Assembly (NCBI GenBank): GCA_024362935.1
Contig: JANCRA010000019.1
Span: 15,062,501-15,126,500 of the forward strand
Direction of reading: 5' to 3'
DNA length: 64,000 bases
Source of the DNA: Setophaga petechia
Taxonomy: Eukaryota > Chordata > Aves > Passeriformes > Parulidae
Part shown: piece after piece, positions 49,501 to 63,510 of the stretch
Position numbering within the stretch: position 1 is the stretch's first letter
Layout of the letters: each line of letters starts with the position of its first letter
Made by a program: the position numbers and the translations under genes
Notes under the pieces: generated by a model
Database searches by the model: none
Seen by the model: only the letters and a program-made list of their open reading frames with translations
What the model was told of the DNA's origin: nothing

Positions 49501-52500
49501 ACGATGTTCATACAACAAATACAGCAAAGCTGTTATAACTTCCTTGATGTTCCTTAGCCCAGAAAACATGCCTATTTCATCCTAATATAATTAAGATCAT
49601 TTCTTTAGTCTGAGAATTTAAGGCTCTCCTGCAGTTGAAGTGGTCCAAGAACTAGAATAGCCTCTAAAACTGGGGCTGCAAATCCTGTGTGTGGATGGAG
49701 AAGTTTAGAGCTATTGTCACTCTCCATTACATTTAAAATTTATGTTTCCATTCAGTAGAAATGTATTCTTATAATTAGTCCTTTGACAAATAACAGCCCT
49801 GAAAAAAAGAATTGAGAGACCAAAAGTGAGCTTCTTTGGGCTTGAAATTTGGCAAAGTGCTTTTAAGATCACCCTTAGGAACACGTGTGGTGATGTTACT
49901 CCACGCGGCCCCAAGCGACCACTGAGAGATTTGTTATTTCACTTTAGGCTATCCTCTTTTTTTCTGGAGATTAAATTTTAAAGATGAAAACATTATAGTT
50001 TGAGGACAAAGGTTCAACCTGAACATCCAGTTTCCCTGTGGGTTTTATTGAAATTGTTTTTGTGATCTTGTGCCTAAAAATGAATTGAATGCAACACAGC
50101 AGGCTCTGGGTAACAAAATACTGACATTCAAAAACAATTAAAGTGGCCCCAGCTTTATTAATAACCAGGGAATATTGTGTTTTCTAAAACAGATGCTTTA
50201 GTTATACCACAGAAATTTAATACAAAGCAGTTGTTATAGAAGCAAGGCATATGGTCTATAATGGTGCAAATTGTTGATAATTTTCTTAATTTGCTTTGCT
50301 TGACAATTCAGTCATAGTCTTTCAGAAGCTATATTAATTATTTAAGCCTGAGATACCTGATAATAGCTAATTTGTCATTAATACAAGTCACAGAAATAGA
50401 TGTTTTGATGGGTAGAGAAGATTTTATCCCATGTACCAAAGTGAGAAATGAATTTAAACTAGATAAGGCCACAACTCTTCAAGGTATTTGGAGGCAGAAA
50501 ATTTCAAAGACCAGTGAAACTTTATGTAAACAAAATCCACAAGAGAAAATAAACAAAACAAGACAAAATTTATCGCCATTTTTTAAACACCACGTAAGCA
50601 AGATTGTGTTTGAAAGCTGGAATTCCTGGCATGTTTCCCCAGATGCATTCTGCAAATATATTCCTACTTCATTAAAAGAGCACTTCACCCACTAACACAT
50701 CTACAATTACACCCTATCCTGGTTTCATGCTTCCTTAGATAAGTTGGTATTTTCAAGAGACCATCAAATCCCATTTTGGAAGGTTTGCAAGCACTTAATT
50801 TAAAATGTTTCTCTGTACAGTCCTTGTAATTGCACAAGACCTGCATCACTCTTCTCTTTAATTCTCTTCCATGGCTTTTTTGTCTCTCACTTCAAGTCTG
50901 AACTTCTGGCCTTGGCCTTCAACTGGTTCTTCTTTGTCATCCCTTTACAGCCTGCCTAAGTCTCTGAGCTACTTTTTCATAGCTTCTGTGTACCTGTTTG
51001 TCCTGGAATCAGCCCCCCGTGCTATTTATATTAAGTAAAATAGCTTTTTAAATTAACTTTTTCTGTCCACTAAGGCTAATTAACTTCAACAAAGATATTG
51101 TTGCCGGCTCAAATGAAACACAGCAACATGCTTTGCATTTTGGGTGGATTTGTCTGATCTGTATATTTAGACTGTAAAATCCTCGTGGCAGAAGCTCTGT
51201 CTCCATCTCTTCCTGATTCTGTGAAGCAGCACAATGTTGGCACCTAGAAAATAATTTGTTATAAGAATAATAAGCTATGTTTAGCCAGGCATGATCTAAT
51301 GGTGTCCTTTCTAAGGTTATGTGGCAAGTATGAGAGACAAAAGGTACTTTTTTCTTGAATGAGGATGGTTTCTCAGAAATATTCACATTTTAAATGGGAA
51401 AAAAATGTCATCTTATTTTTTCATTTAACCAAACTTCTTTTTCAGACTAAAGCTGTTTAAACAATACAGCTGACCTGATTCTCACCTCAGATAACTGGCA
51501 AAAGAGGCACTTTCAAATCTGGGACTTCAAAGTGTTCCAGAAAAATCTCACATGGTTTGCTGCTCACATTTAAAGGTAAATTAGACCATTATAAAGGACA
51601 CAAATGAGCTCTAAGCACAGGGAATTCGGAGCCTAAAGTTAAAATAGTGATAATTAAATCATTAAAATAACAGTAAAATTCTCCCTCATTGATTCTCAGG
51701 CTTTGCACCTTTTGACTGCCTGTGACTGTTCAAAATAATAAAGTTAAGTACATCCATACGTATTTGGAAAAAATTGGCCTAATTTTATGTTAAGTTTTAC
51801 AGCATATGGTAGACGTTTTTCAGTGCTGAGACATCCTTTTCCTTCCCAGAACCAAACTCTCTATGTGTACATAAAAATTACTAATTATTTTCCCTAATTC
51901 ACTATTAATATGTGTATATCTAAAAAGTAAACAGTTTAAAAACCTGTCCTAAAAAATATTCCACATACCACTGCTAGAGGCACAAAATACCTGAGGAAAG
52001 GCTGCTCATCAAGAGTCCTTGCTTTACTTTTGAGGGTTTGCTGGCTTCCTCTGCCCCTACACAGCACTCAGGAATCTGCCACACAGCAAAGCTCACCTGG
52101 CCCTGCCAGCCAATGAATCCACGCCTTTGGAGAATCCATATGTGAATGAAAATATCTGTTGGAACAGGTTACATGGCTGATAGGGAGAAGCAGGGAAAAA
52201 CACAAATGCCACTTTGTTCAGCCAAGGATTTTGCCAGCCTTCCTGTCAATTGCACCAGCTCTTGTACTGTTTGTAGGCAGTTAATGGCAGCTGCCATTGA
52301 TATGTTCATTTATATACAAGTGCATATAAATCAATACTAGGAAAATACTTTAAGAATAAAGGCACTGGGACTGTCAAGACAGATAACTGTTTTATTCTTA
52401 CCTTTTAAAAGCACTAGGTCAGTGGAACAGCATGTTAAAAATCCCTTCCCAAATATTTTATATTATTGCTTCAGAAGATAGTGATAATCATAGAAAGCCT

Positions 52501-55500
52501 AGAGCTATCAACCACCATTATCATCTCAGCATAGCAGCTAGTTTCACAAAGATGGAATTAATAAAACCAAGTCTGTCAGAAGTATTTTTAAGGAAAGCAT
52601 TGGCCAGACATATGTTTTCAGGTAATGCTTCCCATCCACATAAAAACTGTTCCTTCATCATGAAAGGATTTTTATACAGGTAGCAATTTGTACATATTGT
52701 AGCTTTCATACATATGTATGCATGCATGTGTATATATCTATTATAAATTTTAAACCTGAGAAACACTTCATGTGGAGGGAGACACATTATTTTATACCAG
52801 AAGATGTGAAGTATTAAGTAAAACACTCAAGAAAGCCTCGGCTCACTCACAAATATGTGAAGGATGAGCCTGATCTTGGAACTTATATGAAGCAATGACA
52901 AATCTCCTATTCACATTTCAGTGCGCTTTCACAACTCTTTTCACCATTCAAGCATGTTGTCCTCAGACCCATACTGAAACACTTTTGGTGTGAAGCATAC
53001 TTTAGATTTTGTTCTGAATTAATATGTGAAGAAGTCAGAAGAGAAAATTATTCACAGTGTTTGACTGAACACTGCTAAGTTGTGATTTCTTTTTCTATTT
53101 GTACTCAGAATTGTATACCTCTACTTATAAACTTTTACAATAAATTCCAATGTTAGGATCTGGCTCTAAAGAGTAAGTTAATCAAATGGATTTTGGATTG
53201 ATCCCAAAAGACAAATCAATAGTTGGAACATTCATAAACATGCAAAAGATCTTATTCTTACTTACCAGTGATCTCACACAACAACTGAAATTATGATTAA
53301 TGACAATTTCTTATTCTAATGTGCTGAATGCCTGTCTGGAAAGCATCCACGTCACAATGGTTAACTTGGGCATTTATCTGGACTTTTACCTCTTTCAGAG
53401 ATAATGAGGTCGTACATGAGCTAATGACCAACTTCTGACTGAATTCTTCAAGGGCAAATGCAGCAAAAGGAGCCAGTGTAACAACTGGAAAGAACAGCAA
53501 GTGTCCATGGTCAGTGTTTATAAAGAAAATAAGCAAGCACGCAAAACTGTAGGGTGCTGCTCCCTGTTTCTCCTGGCCCTGGTCACCTGGGCTCCTCCAC
53601 AGAAGTCTCTGCAGATCCCTTTATACTGGATAAAAAAATAAATTATTCAGAAATTCCTGAGAGTGTCCTTTGTGAAGGTTGAGTTGTCTGGTTTCTCTGG
53701 TTCACCAAACCACCAACAAGCCTCTGACAACCAGTTCAAGAACCCAAAACTGGAATGAGGGGTAAATTTATTTGGGCTGTCATGCACAGACTGAATCAGT
53801 CAGGCTCCTGATCTCTCTGTCCTCAAATTATGCAAACATCTTTAAAACTGAAGCTATACTCTCCTGTGCCTGACCACTTTGAATAGGGGGCAGGGTTTAC
53901 ATAGAGAAAAAGAGTGAGGTTCCAGATGGAAGTATTTCATTTTTGCAAGCATTATTAATTTCAGTGGGAAGCTTATATAAGTGGAGCTAGAGCAAGCATT
54001 GAATTAGAGAGATGAAATAATGAAAAATGACAGCAGAAAATGAATGCAGACAACAGAAAGAAAAGACTGTAGAAAATAAAATGAGTGGAGAAAGCTATGT
54101 TAAGAACATAATTTGCAAAGCACAATTTAAAATAAAACACCTTACATTCAATATGAACAGATCAAAAGTGGACAGAAGACTGTTAAATGGGAGTTTTGAT
54201 AAGAGATCTAATGTTGTAGCAGGTTGAATGACTCCCAAAAAGAAAATGACCTCTGATTAGTAGGAGGCAACACGAGCTGAGGGAAATAAAATGAAGGGGC
54301 TAAGGGCTGGACAACAGAACACAAATCACAAAAAAAAAGAGGAGTAACAGAAATGAGGGATGAAAGCATGACCGTGACAGCTTGAACTCTGGGTGTGACA
54401 GGGAGCTGCTGGGCACCTAAGGCAGTGAAAATGAGTTATAAGGAGAATGGTTGGCATAAAATGAAGAGACAAATATATAGATGAAGATAACAAAGAAATG
54501 TAAGAGGTAGTTTATTTAGAAATTTAATGATTTAAAATGTAGCTCAACATTTTGCACAAAAGACACACTTTTTCCTCAGATATTTAGCAAGAAGAACATT
54601 TCTATATAAACTAAATATATCACAAAACATATTCCTATCAAATTTTTTTCTCAGTGTTTTTTAAGTAGAGACTTTTTTCATTCTTTACCATTTAAAAATA
54701 AAAATGATGGTTGTCCAAGGAAGAGGAATTTCAGGAATTACAAGATATCTCCAAAAATGAAAGATTTTATTGAGAAAAAATTCACAAAATAATAAATCCA
54801 GAAAACAGGAACTATTTTGTTACTTTAAAAAAGAAATTAAAAACAATATCTAATTATGGTGAATTCTTTTTCAAAAGAAAATCTTCCTTTAAATAATAAT
54901 CAAATCAAAGAAGCAAGTGTCTCCTTTGTGTCTTTATGAATGTAAGGGAAATATGAGTTCCTCATATACTAGGTTTAAGAATGCTACATGAGTTACAATT
55001 CACTTTATTAATTAGGAATTACTTTTACAATTCAAGAATGTCAAGTGCTTGTTCTAAAAACAGGCATATATTTCATGATTGCTGTAACGTGTGCAATGTA
55101 ACTTATGAGCACCAAAACAAAAAGTTACCACTGTCATGGACCTTTCCCTTCTTTAAAATAAAGCTAGATTATTTTGGTGGTGTTTTTCCAACTTTGCTAC
55201 TGATGCTGCATGTTCCTTGATGAAGGGAGGCTATCTTGCCAGTTGTCTGTGGAGTGCCAAGCACAGTGAGAATTTAGCCTCACCTGGAGCATCTAAAATA
55301 AAAGAAAAAAAAATTGAAAAGAAAACCATCAAGATGATGTTCAAAGCTGTCTACAAATGTCCTATTCAAGAGAGCTGTGAATGGCAAATATTGACTTAGT
55401 GTATTCCAGACAAATCAGAGTAAACCCATTGTGCTCTGTAACATTAGGATAAAAAAACAACAAACACTTCTGTGGAAAATGGATCCACAGTAAAACAGAA

Positions 55501-57558
55501 GGATCCATTTATTTTATTCACTGGCATAATCTGGAGTCAGTCCTAATCCCAAACCATAAACTTTTATTATTGTCATATTTTTAGATGTTAGCCACCTCAG
55601 CATATTTTTAACATAATCATGAGTTGTGAGATTGGTATTTTAGCATGCAGTATATCTGTATGATTGCAATCTATACTATTCAACTCCTAAATTGAACTGC
55701 AAAGCTCTGTGGAATTGTTTATGGAAAATTCCATATATTTTTAAACTTTTTAACCTAGATTATTTAATGTTTTCTAAGCAAAAATTTCCCAGACTTTATT
55801 AAGAAAGTAGTTAGAGCAAAAAAACACCACAGGAAATTAAAAAAAAATACATTTCAGTAAGTTGTTGTTTTGTTTTTGTTTATCAATTAAAGAATTTTAA
55901 CTCTGTTAAAGTACAGAGGAAAAACAATTTCTGCCAAAACATTGCTTCTGTGCTGAACAGCCATCTGTATGTTAATAGGTGCCAGTATCCTTCTATTATA
56001 AGTAAGCTGTGAACTCAAATAAATAGCAATTTTTGCTGAGGAAGTTATTGATAAATAAACTGAGCTATATGAATAATTTTATATAGAGCTCACAGTGGAG
56101 AAGTGTAAGCACAAGGAAGACCTAATATCTTCATCTTGCTGCAATCCTCAAAATTATTTTTCTGTGAAAGACAAATAAAAAGACAAAGCCAGAGTCACAG
56201 TATAAGAAATGCATATTACTTTATAGTGTAGTACTTAATGGCTTCAGTGGATGGTAACAGCAGGGCTTAGAGCCTTGTGAATTATCAAAAAAGGTTAGTT
56301 TTTCTGCTAACATCTGCACGAATAAGCAGTGGTGGAAAACTAAAGAGAAATCTGGAAGTCTCTGATCTCAGGTTACTAGAGTTCTTGTCTTTAAAGACTT
56401 ACTTGACCTTATGACAGCATGTCAGCAAATTAGATTTAGGTAATGCTGTTCCCAAGAGCTCTAATTATGGTTCATATGTATATTCTGTGGCTCATTAAAA
56501 AAACATGCATTATAACTGCCCTACTGTACACTAATTTGCATACACATCAAAATAGAATCTGTACAACCAGAATCTGCAGAATGGCTTTAATTTTTCTAAA
56601 GCAGTTAGATATTTCATAAATTCTCCTAACTATTATTCATCGTTGACATGCATTCCTTTAACTGTCTGAGCAAGGATAATTTACATTTGTTTTGGAAGTG
56701 GCTAACACAGATAACTGGTCTGCTCAAGAACATCTAATAAAATGAAATATAATTCTTAAAAAAAAAAAAACAAACTGAACAGATTGCCCTGGGTGTGACA
56801 TCTATGGAGGACAATGAGAATACAGTAATGAGAATGGCTTATGCTTGCTATTCCTCATTCACACTGAAAACTTGTCAGAAAAATGGATTACCTGCAGTTC
56901 TGTACTGTTTGCAATTCGTTTCATGGTAATAAGACATTAGAAGTTTAATATATCCTGTAAAATACAATAGCATATAAAGATGTGTGGATATCAAAATATT
57001 TGCTACCTCAACTTCTTATCTTTTACTCTGTATATCTCAGGTTGACAAATCAACATGCTATCTAATGCTTTCAGGCTTCTGGGAATAACAGTACTTGCTT
57101 GTAGGACCACAGATATCTTTCTTGACAAAAGAAAAAAGCCCCACTGAAGGTGATAAAGATCTTGGATGGGTGACAATACCATGAGGTTACCCAGCTGATG
57201 TTGGTGGTGTGTTGCTGTATTAGTAGCTCAGCTGCCCTTCACTTTTACTAACTCCAGAGGAGAATCTGCAAGCTACTGAGTGCTTCTCAAAATGTAATGT
57301 CAGTACCTGTCTTACCGTGATCACAAGGAGACCCTCTGCAATTTGTCAAGGCAATTTTGTATTCAGCTAATTTACTAATGAAAATTCAGGACTGAACCAA
57401 ATCAAACTAAGGAATCTGAGGATACAAACAAAAAAAAAATTCAAGAGAGATGCTCCATATTACATTGTAACTCACATGGCATTAGATTTGAATGGCCATA
57501 CCTTAAACACACAGTCCAAAGCTGATGGAAAGGAGTGCAGAACTGCAGAGGATAGCCA
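43537..57558. other. Long unique AT-rich non-coding region
   Basis: About 14 kb with no gene and no clear transposon. The frames reach about 113 codons (48801-49142, 50372-50695, 51048-51386) and give unstructured or cysteine/phenylalanine-rich peptides of no known family. Parts worth noting are a purine-rich block at about 54000-54530, an LTR-like segment near 53690-53860 with AATAAA on the minus strand, and a motif-dense stretch at 56400-56740 with an ATTTGCAT octamer. A-runs occur near 45090 (as T) and 56758-56770. Confidence 0.5.
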
Positions 57559-57597
57559 TCTCTCCCCCTTCCCCCTCACCTCCACCTTCCCCTTACC
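57559..57597. repeat. Pyrimidine-rich C tract
   Basis: A 39-nt stretch of C and T with only a few A, containing CCCCCTTCCCCC. It is similar in kind to the tract at 22497-22524 but interrupted. Confidence 0.8.
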
Positions 57598-60025
57598 AAG
57601 GTTTGCAAGCTAGGATGCTACAGCTTCTGTCACCACTACTGCATTGCCTGTGGGTACTCGGTTTATGGACTGACATTGCAGTTACTTAAAACACTGTTAA
57701 ATTAACATTAGTAAGACTGGGGCTGAGCCCATAGTTATCATCATCTATATTTTGTGTGTTTTTAAAATCTCTTATAGTTACTGAGTTTTCTGAGCTCAAT
57801 TCAAATGAAATTTGACTGAATAACCTCAAACTTGAAAAAAAGAAATTAAGCAGAAAAATACTAGAGTAAGGCCAAAAAAAAAATAAATAGTCAGACCAAA
57901 AGGAGGTTTTCTGTGGCAGTTAAATAAAAGCAGTGCAAATGTATGTTAATATTAGAAAATGTGCCACATTATCCTATAGAGTCATTTCTCTAATGTAAGA
58001 GTGTGTGTAATCCTTCCAAAAATGTCATTAGAAGAGAATTTGTCACCCCAAACTTCAGTTACATTTACAGTAGAATATTTGTACAAGCTGCTTGCTGAAA
58101 TACGTCTGATTCCTCAGTAAAGAGAGGAAAGGCAAGAAGCTCTAGCTTGTATTTACCATGGCACACACTCAAGATAAGCCTTAAAATTACCTTTTGGTGT
58201 CCAAACAGTGTGGTTTCCCCATCAAAAGGTTATTTGTTATAAAAGAGCTTTATTTGGCAAAACATTGAGAACATTCACTTTTTAGTTAGAGCAGCAAACT
58301 TCTGAGCCCAGAGTTATGGCATTTTATAATGCTTCCTTTCCTGATTATAAAAGAAACAACAAGTGCAGCAGAACCTATTTCATCCCCTGGGAATTTCCCA
58401 TAGGTCAGTTACATTATGAAAAAATAAACCAGGAGTTGTAACACTGAGTACAATTTCTTAACGTCTTAAGGACTTTTAATAAGTTGTGGAGCTTAGCTCC
58501 TGATGTTCTTTCTTTGTTTACTCTCATAGTGCTAGAAATTTTAAAAACACATTTAATTAATTTCCTTTTCCTATATATTCATATCCTTATTTTTAACTCC
58601 ATTTTTCTTTGGAGTGTATTTGTGTTTATTAGTTGGGTGAAAGTGGGTCAAGTGTAAGTTTATGTGTCTTTTTTTCTCTGTCCTTGAAGGAATGGGACCC
58701 TTTTTTTAACTGAATATTTTAATAATTCTTGCTGCTTCGAAGTGGATATTCTGCTGAGTGATTGAAAATCTCTTGTTAAAACTAATTCATATCTAGCTGG
58801 TCAACTGTGAAAATTGTATCCAAACCTTCCCAAAATAAATGATCAGATGACATTGTTGAAATTTTTTTAAACCTCTACTAGATTAAACTACATTTAGCCT
58901 TTCAAAAAAAAATTTTAAAAAAGTGACTGCCTTCAGTTTTTAGACAAAACAATCACATTCTGCTTGTCATTTCATGTGATAAGACCCAGTAAGCTCATTA
59001 ATTAAAGAAGCCAGCACAGAGCAAATGCAGCAGTTGTGAATGAGTGCAAGGTCAAAACCACCCGCCTCTATGGATCAGTATTTGTGTGAGAAGGTGAGGG
59101 ACTCATTGCCTGCCCCAGAGTCCTCTGCAGCTCGAGTCTGCTCTCTCAGAGTTGGATTAGATGCAATGGGAGTTGTCCAGACTGTGTTTATTTTTAGATA
59201 TCGAGGGTAATGGAAGTTCTGCTTGAAACAGCCTCGTGCCTGAGAGTGTAACATTTTGCAAGCCATGTGGGTGAGGTTCATCTGTAATGTTTCAGTGTTT
59301 GAGAGCCTCATCTATCTAAAAAGTGCCATAGATCACTGAAAGCTGAGCTTCTAGGGAAGATTTGTTTGCCTGGAAGCAGCATGGCTCAGAGCTAGGGGGC
59401 CTTCATATTGAGGCTAAGGAATCTTTTCTGGAATAAAATAGTTAAACTACCAAAAGCCTGTTTTGCTAGGCAGTATGAATAAAATAACTGAATTTGCTTG
59501 AGATTCATTTTGGGTAACACAAAAGGAATTTAAAGACAAAATCCTAGGGAAAAACCTGTCATATTGATGTTCTACAATAGCTTAAGAAGAAATAATTTAA
59601 AAGAGGGTTTTAAAATAATGAGATTGATAATTTCTCATGGAATCATTCATCATGCCTAAAGAGCTTGGATTATGAAACTGAAAGTGAGTTTTGGAAGACA
59701 CACAAAAACATTCATTTGAGCAAAGATAATAGAATTAATCAAGGCAGTTTCCAAAGAATAAATCTGAAACACTAATGAAAGGGAAAAATAGCATTTTTCA
59801 GCTGATGAGAGTATTAAGGTTCACTTATCAAAAAAGATGCGTAATTGAGTTCTTCACCAACTTTTAAAAATGGAAATATAATAATGAATATCACTGTTCA
59901 AGTCTGCATTGGTGTAACATCTTGAATATTTTGTCCACTCTGAACAGTTTCCAGTAGTACTAGAAAAACTAGAAAGAAAATATAATCAGTATTATCGACC
60001 AGCTGAAGAGAAACTATGCAAACTA
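57598..60025. other. Unique non-coding sequence
   Basis: No gene or transposon is recognised. The part at 58930-59340 is less AT-rich and carries several developmental motif types (AATTAA, FOX-like TGTTTATTT, RUNX-like AACCACC). A 78-codon minus-strand frame at 59075-59311 has no known domain. Confidence 0.45.
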
Positions 60026-60065
60026 GGAAAAGACAGTTAAGGAAGGGAAAAGACAGCTAAGGAAG
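60026..60065. repeat. 20-bp tandem duplication
   Basis: GGAAAAGACAGTTAAGGAAG at 60026-60045 is repeated at 60046-60065 with a single T-to-C change. It is a recent local duplication. Confidence 0.95.
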
Positions 60066-60907
60066 GCTGTAATAAAGCATCACTAAAATGAATGGTGACT
60101 AAGACTTTTACAGACAAGGATGAAGCAGCATGCAAACAAACTATTTTAAATATGAAGCAAGTGTTTTCATGGACAAAATAATTAATTCATGGTAATAAAT
60201 ACCACAAATGTTGAGCCCAAAATTATAAAAGGCTTCAAAAATACCAGAGCACTGTCACAAACCATAGGCCCATCAGTAAGTAATGTGTGATGGTCTTTGC
60301 CCATGCTCAGTAACAGTAAAGTCATGAGAAACAAATGTTACAACAAAAAACCCCACAGATCATGGCCCTCTGCAGCATGTTTCTCACTCCCTTTCTTCAA
60401 ACCTGTTCATATGAGGATTATGATATTTTCAGAAACGCTCCAAACGACCATGACTTTCTGTGGAGTCTCTTCCTTCTCCACAACAGGACTTGCAGTCTCT
60501 ACCTGAGGCATTTAGTTAGCTCTTCCCCCTCTGGAAAGCTGACAAACTGGCCTATTATTTTCACTTGGTTCCCACTTCTGGTCAGCTGGTAGATTTGCCC
60601 ATGACAGAGGTTTCCTGTAATTTAATTTGCTTTGACAGCAAGAGAATATAGAATAGTTGAGGAATGAGAAGAATATCTTAGGAGAAGAGAACTTTACCTT
60701 TAAGTGAGTATAATAGCATCCTTCTGACAAGATCAACAGGAATATGGAGCAATGCCCTTTGCAGCTGTGAAGGACCAGAACATGAGAGATGATGGACACA
60801 AGATGAAACCAGAAAGCCACATACAGGGCAGAAGGGAAAAAAAAAAAATCATCACTTTCTGGATGTCATGGTATAAAGCAAGTTGCCCAATTAAGTTTTA
60901 CAGTTTC
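60066..60907. other. Unique non-coding sequence
   Basis: No gene is recognised. Overlapping frames on both strands (60297-60592 plus, 60512-60820 minus) have no known domains. Confidence 0.4.
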
Positions 60908-61041
60908 CATCTCTGGGGGTTTTCGAGACTGAAATGGTTAAAGCCATGACCTGACCTTACAACTGAATCCAGTTTGAGCTAGGCATGACTACAGATCTTT
61001 TGAGGTTCCTTCCAGCCTGAATTTTCTAGGATCCTATAATT
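60908..61041 (+). mobile_element. Old CR1 LINE 3' tail
   Basis: A diverged CR1 3' end of an older subfamily type: CTCTGGGGGTTTTCGAGAC, TGGTTAAAGCCATGACCTGA, GTTTGAGCTAGGCATGACTA, then TTTTGAGGTTCCTTCCAGCC and TTTTCTAGGATCCTATAATT. The final ATCCTATAATT replaces the ATTCTATG octamers of the younger copies. Roughly 130 bp survive and it is heavily mutated, so it is probably one of the oldest insertions here. Confidence 0.8.
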
Positions 61042-63510
61042 GGTACTATCATTAATTTGATCCACACACATAATCCATACCAATTAATATAATAAGCAAT
61101 TAATATAAACAAGATTTAAAAGCAACACACAGTTTGAATAAGCAGAAAGAGTATGTTGCTTGATGGACATATTTCAAAATGACTAGGTGGCCCAGGGATG
61201 TTTCAGTTGCAAATGGCTTCCAAGAGGTAAAGAATGATAAAAATAAATAATTGGGGATCAAATGTCAAAACTCATAAAGCAAGAGATAGTGTTGATGATG
61301 CTGCAGTGCTTTTGCTCCAGTTCTCCTACTCTGGGGGATTTTTTCACTGTAGCTCAGTTATGCTGTTTTATCCTGACAAGGATGGATGAGGAAATTCTGA
61401 AACCTTGGAGATTTCAAAGGAAGAATGTATGCATCTGAGGATATAAGGGGGGGGGAAGGGAGATTGCCTATTCTTGTATAAATAGTTTTAATTAGTTATA
61501 AATAGTAATTTATACATATAAATTCAGAAGAAAAAAAATTAATTCAGCTTCCCTTTACTGCTGAAGGTTATAAGAGAAAAGCATAGTGGAGGGCCTTTCA
61601 AGAAGGAAGTCTTAAGAAAAACTTATTTCCTAGAAAACATCATGGTGGGATTGAGTCAATAAGTTGGTATGGGTATGATACAAGGTTTTTCCCTCCACCT
61701 GTCAGTTGTGCATGAGTTTCTCAGTCTTGGTCATATCACTTTACATGATATGAAAACTTTCCATTCTTGGAGAGTGTTAGGGAGCATTAGTGTATGTCAA
61801 TTCTCAAGAGATAGAGTGGAAACTGTGACTTGAAACAACTTGCATGTTCTATGGAGGTCATGTTGGGAAACTGACAGCTCAGCATTGTGTGTGAGACACC
61901 TCCTATGACAATGTAGGGGAACTGCTTTGACACAGCACATTCCTTGCAAGCAGTGGAAGAAAGTCTGCATCAGTGTTTTCTGTTCAGGAGAGGACACATC
62001 ATGGTCTATGTACTCATGACTGAGGGTAGTGGTGCTCATGCTCTTACTACAATCATTCTCTCTTAGAATATTATTTGCTCCACAAGCAGCTTAACCTATA
62101 ATAACATAATATTTCATAAGGCCCTTGAACAAAGTATGTTCAAGCACTCCAGTATGTGTTATTAGAGGAGATGGATACTTTTAAAGCTCTCATCTCCATC
62201 CCCTTTGTCTCTTACTAGTTTTTCCTATCCTATGTCTCAGTGTGAGATATCGGTTATGCCCACAGAATTCTTCATGAGTCTGCTTTGTGAAGTGGATCAA
62301 GTAAATTATTTAGATTAAAAATCATGCACCAAAACCCAGGGTTATTTATGTCTGACAGGAGGAAGATGGAAATTTTATTGTAAATGCTTGGATAATAGGT
62401 AGATTGGATACCAATATTCCTTCCCAGTGCTGCTTTGTTCCTTACTTTGTATCTATCTTTTTACTATACTTCCTACTGGAAAGTAGAAATGGCTAGGTAT
62501 GAACTTACACTGATATATGATTACAATCTCTTAGACTTTAGTTTGCCACAGACATTACTAAAAAGTTGATCTTCTTATCTTCAGAAAAACTGGAATTTCA
62601 AGCTTTTAAATGTCTACAAATATCATGACCTCTAAAATATATCAAGGTAAACATCTATATTTTTAAGCTGAATACTACAAACAGAAATAGACCATAAAAT
62701 AAATGGAATTTTTTTATAATAACTATTAAATAAGGAAAGATAATCTGAATGTAGAGATTTTCCATACTGAAATGAAAAAATATAACTTAACTCACTGCAC
62801 AGAAGAAAAAAAATCTTTTTTATTGTATATTGCATTTTTCATTCTTTGGACATACAAAAAATCACAACACATTGTCATTCAATGTTTGTAGTAACTAACT
62901 GGAAAGATGCAATTGAAACCAAATAGTAGTTTGGCTGGGTTTGCTAGGGTACTTCTCTGTGATAACAATGTGTGTTCAGACAGTGAACAAACTCGGGGGA
63001 GTTTTGGACAGTGCAGTCAAAAAATCTTATTTACTTCTGAGATTTAATGCACACATGTAGCAAAGCAGCGAGGTCTCAGAACTAGTTTGAGAGTTAATTT
63101 GATAAAGCCAGAGTATTTAACTGGGAAAACCAAGTCAAATTATGCCTCAAACATTTCAGACTGTCAATGGATTTCATGAAAGTTTGGACATTCTTTAAAC
63201 AAAAAGAAGTTTCCCTAACTCTTTACTAACATGATGATATTTGTTTATTTATATATCAATTATATATCAGCTATGAATTTTCAGCTAGCATAATCGCTAA
63301 TGAAGTGGTATAATATTTACTAGAAATATCTGTAATATATTTTGTGTGTCAAATTTTTCAGCTATGTGGCTATAGTATAGATAATTAAAAATAGAGCAGC
63401 ATTCTCAAAGTTTTTCACTTAAAACAGGCAAATAAATCTGTCCCAATGCATCCTGAAGTAGATTATGGAACATATGGTGATATACTTAAAATCGGGAGGG
63501 GAAAAGAGAA
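61042..63510. other. Unique AT-rich non-coding sequence
   Basis: No gene or transposon is recognised. It contains a run of nine G at 61447-61455 and small direct repeats (CAATTAATATAA near 61080 and 61098). Confidence 0.45.

Noticed and set aside
61447..61455. Run of nine G as a G-quadruplex seed
   Set aside because: It is a single run with only one short neighbouring G triplet; not enough for a confident quadruplex call.
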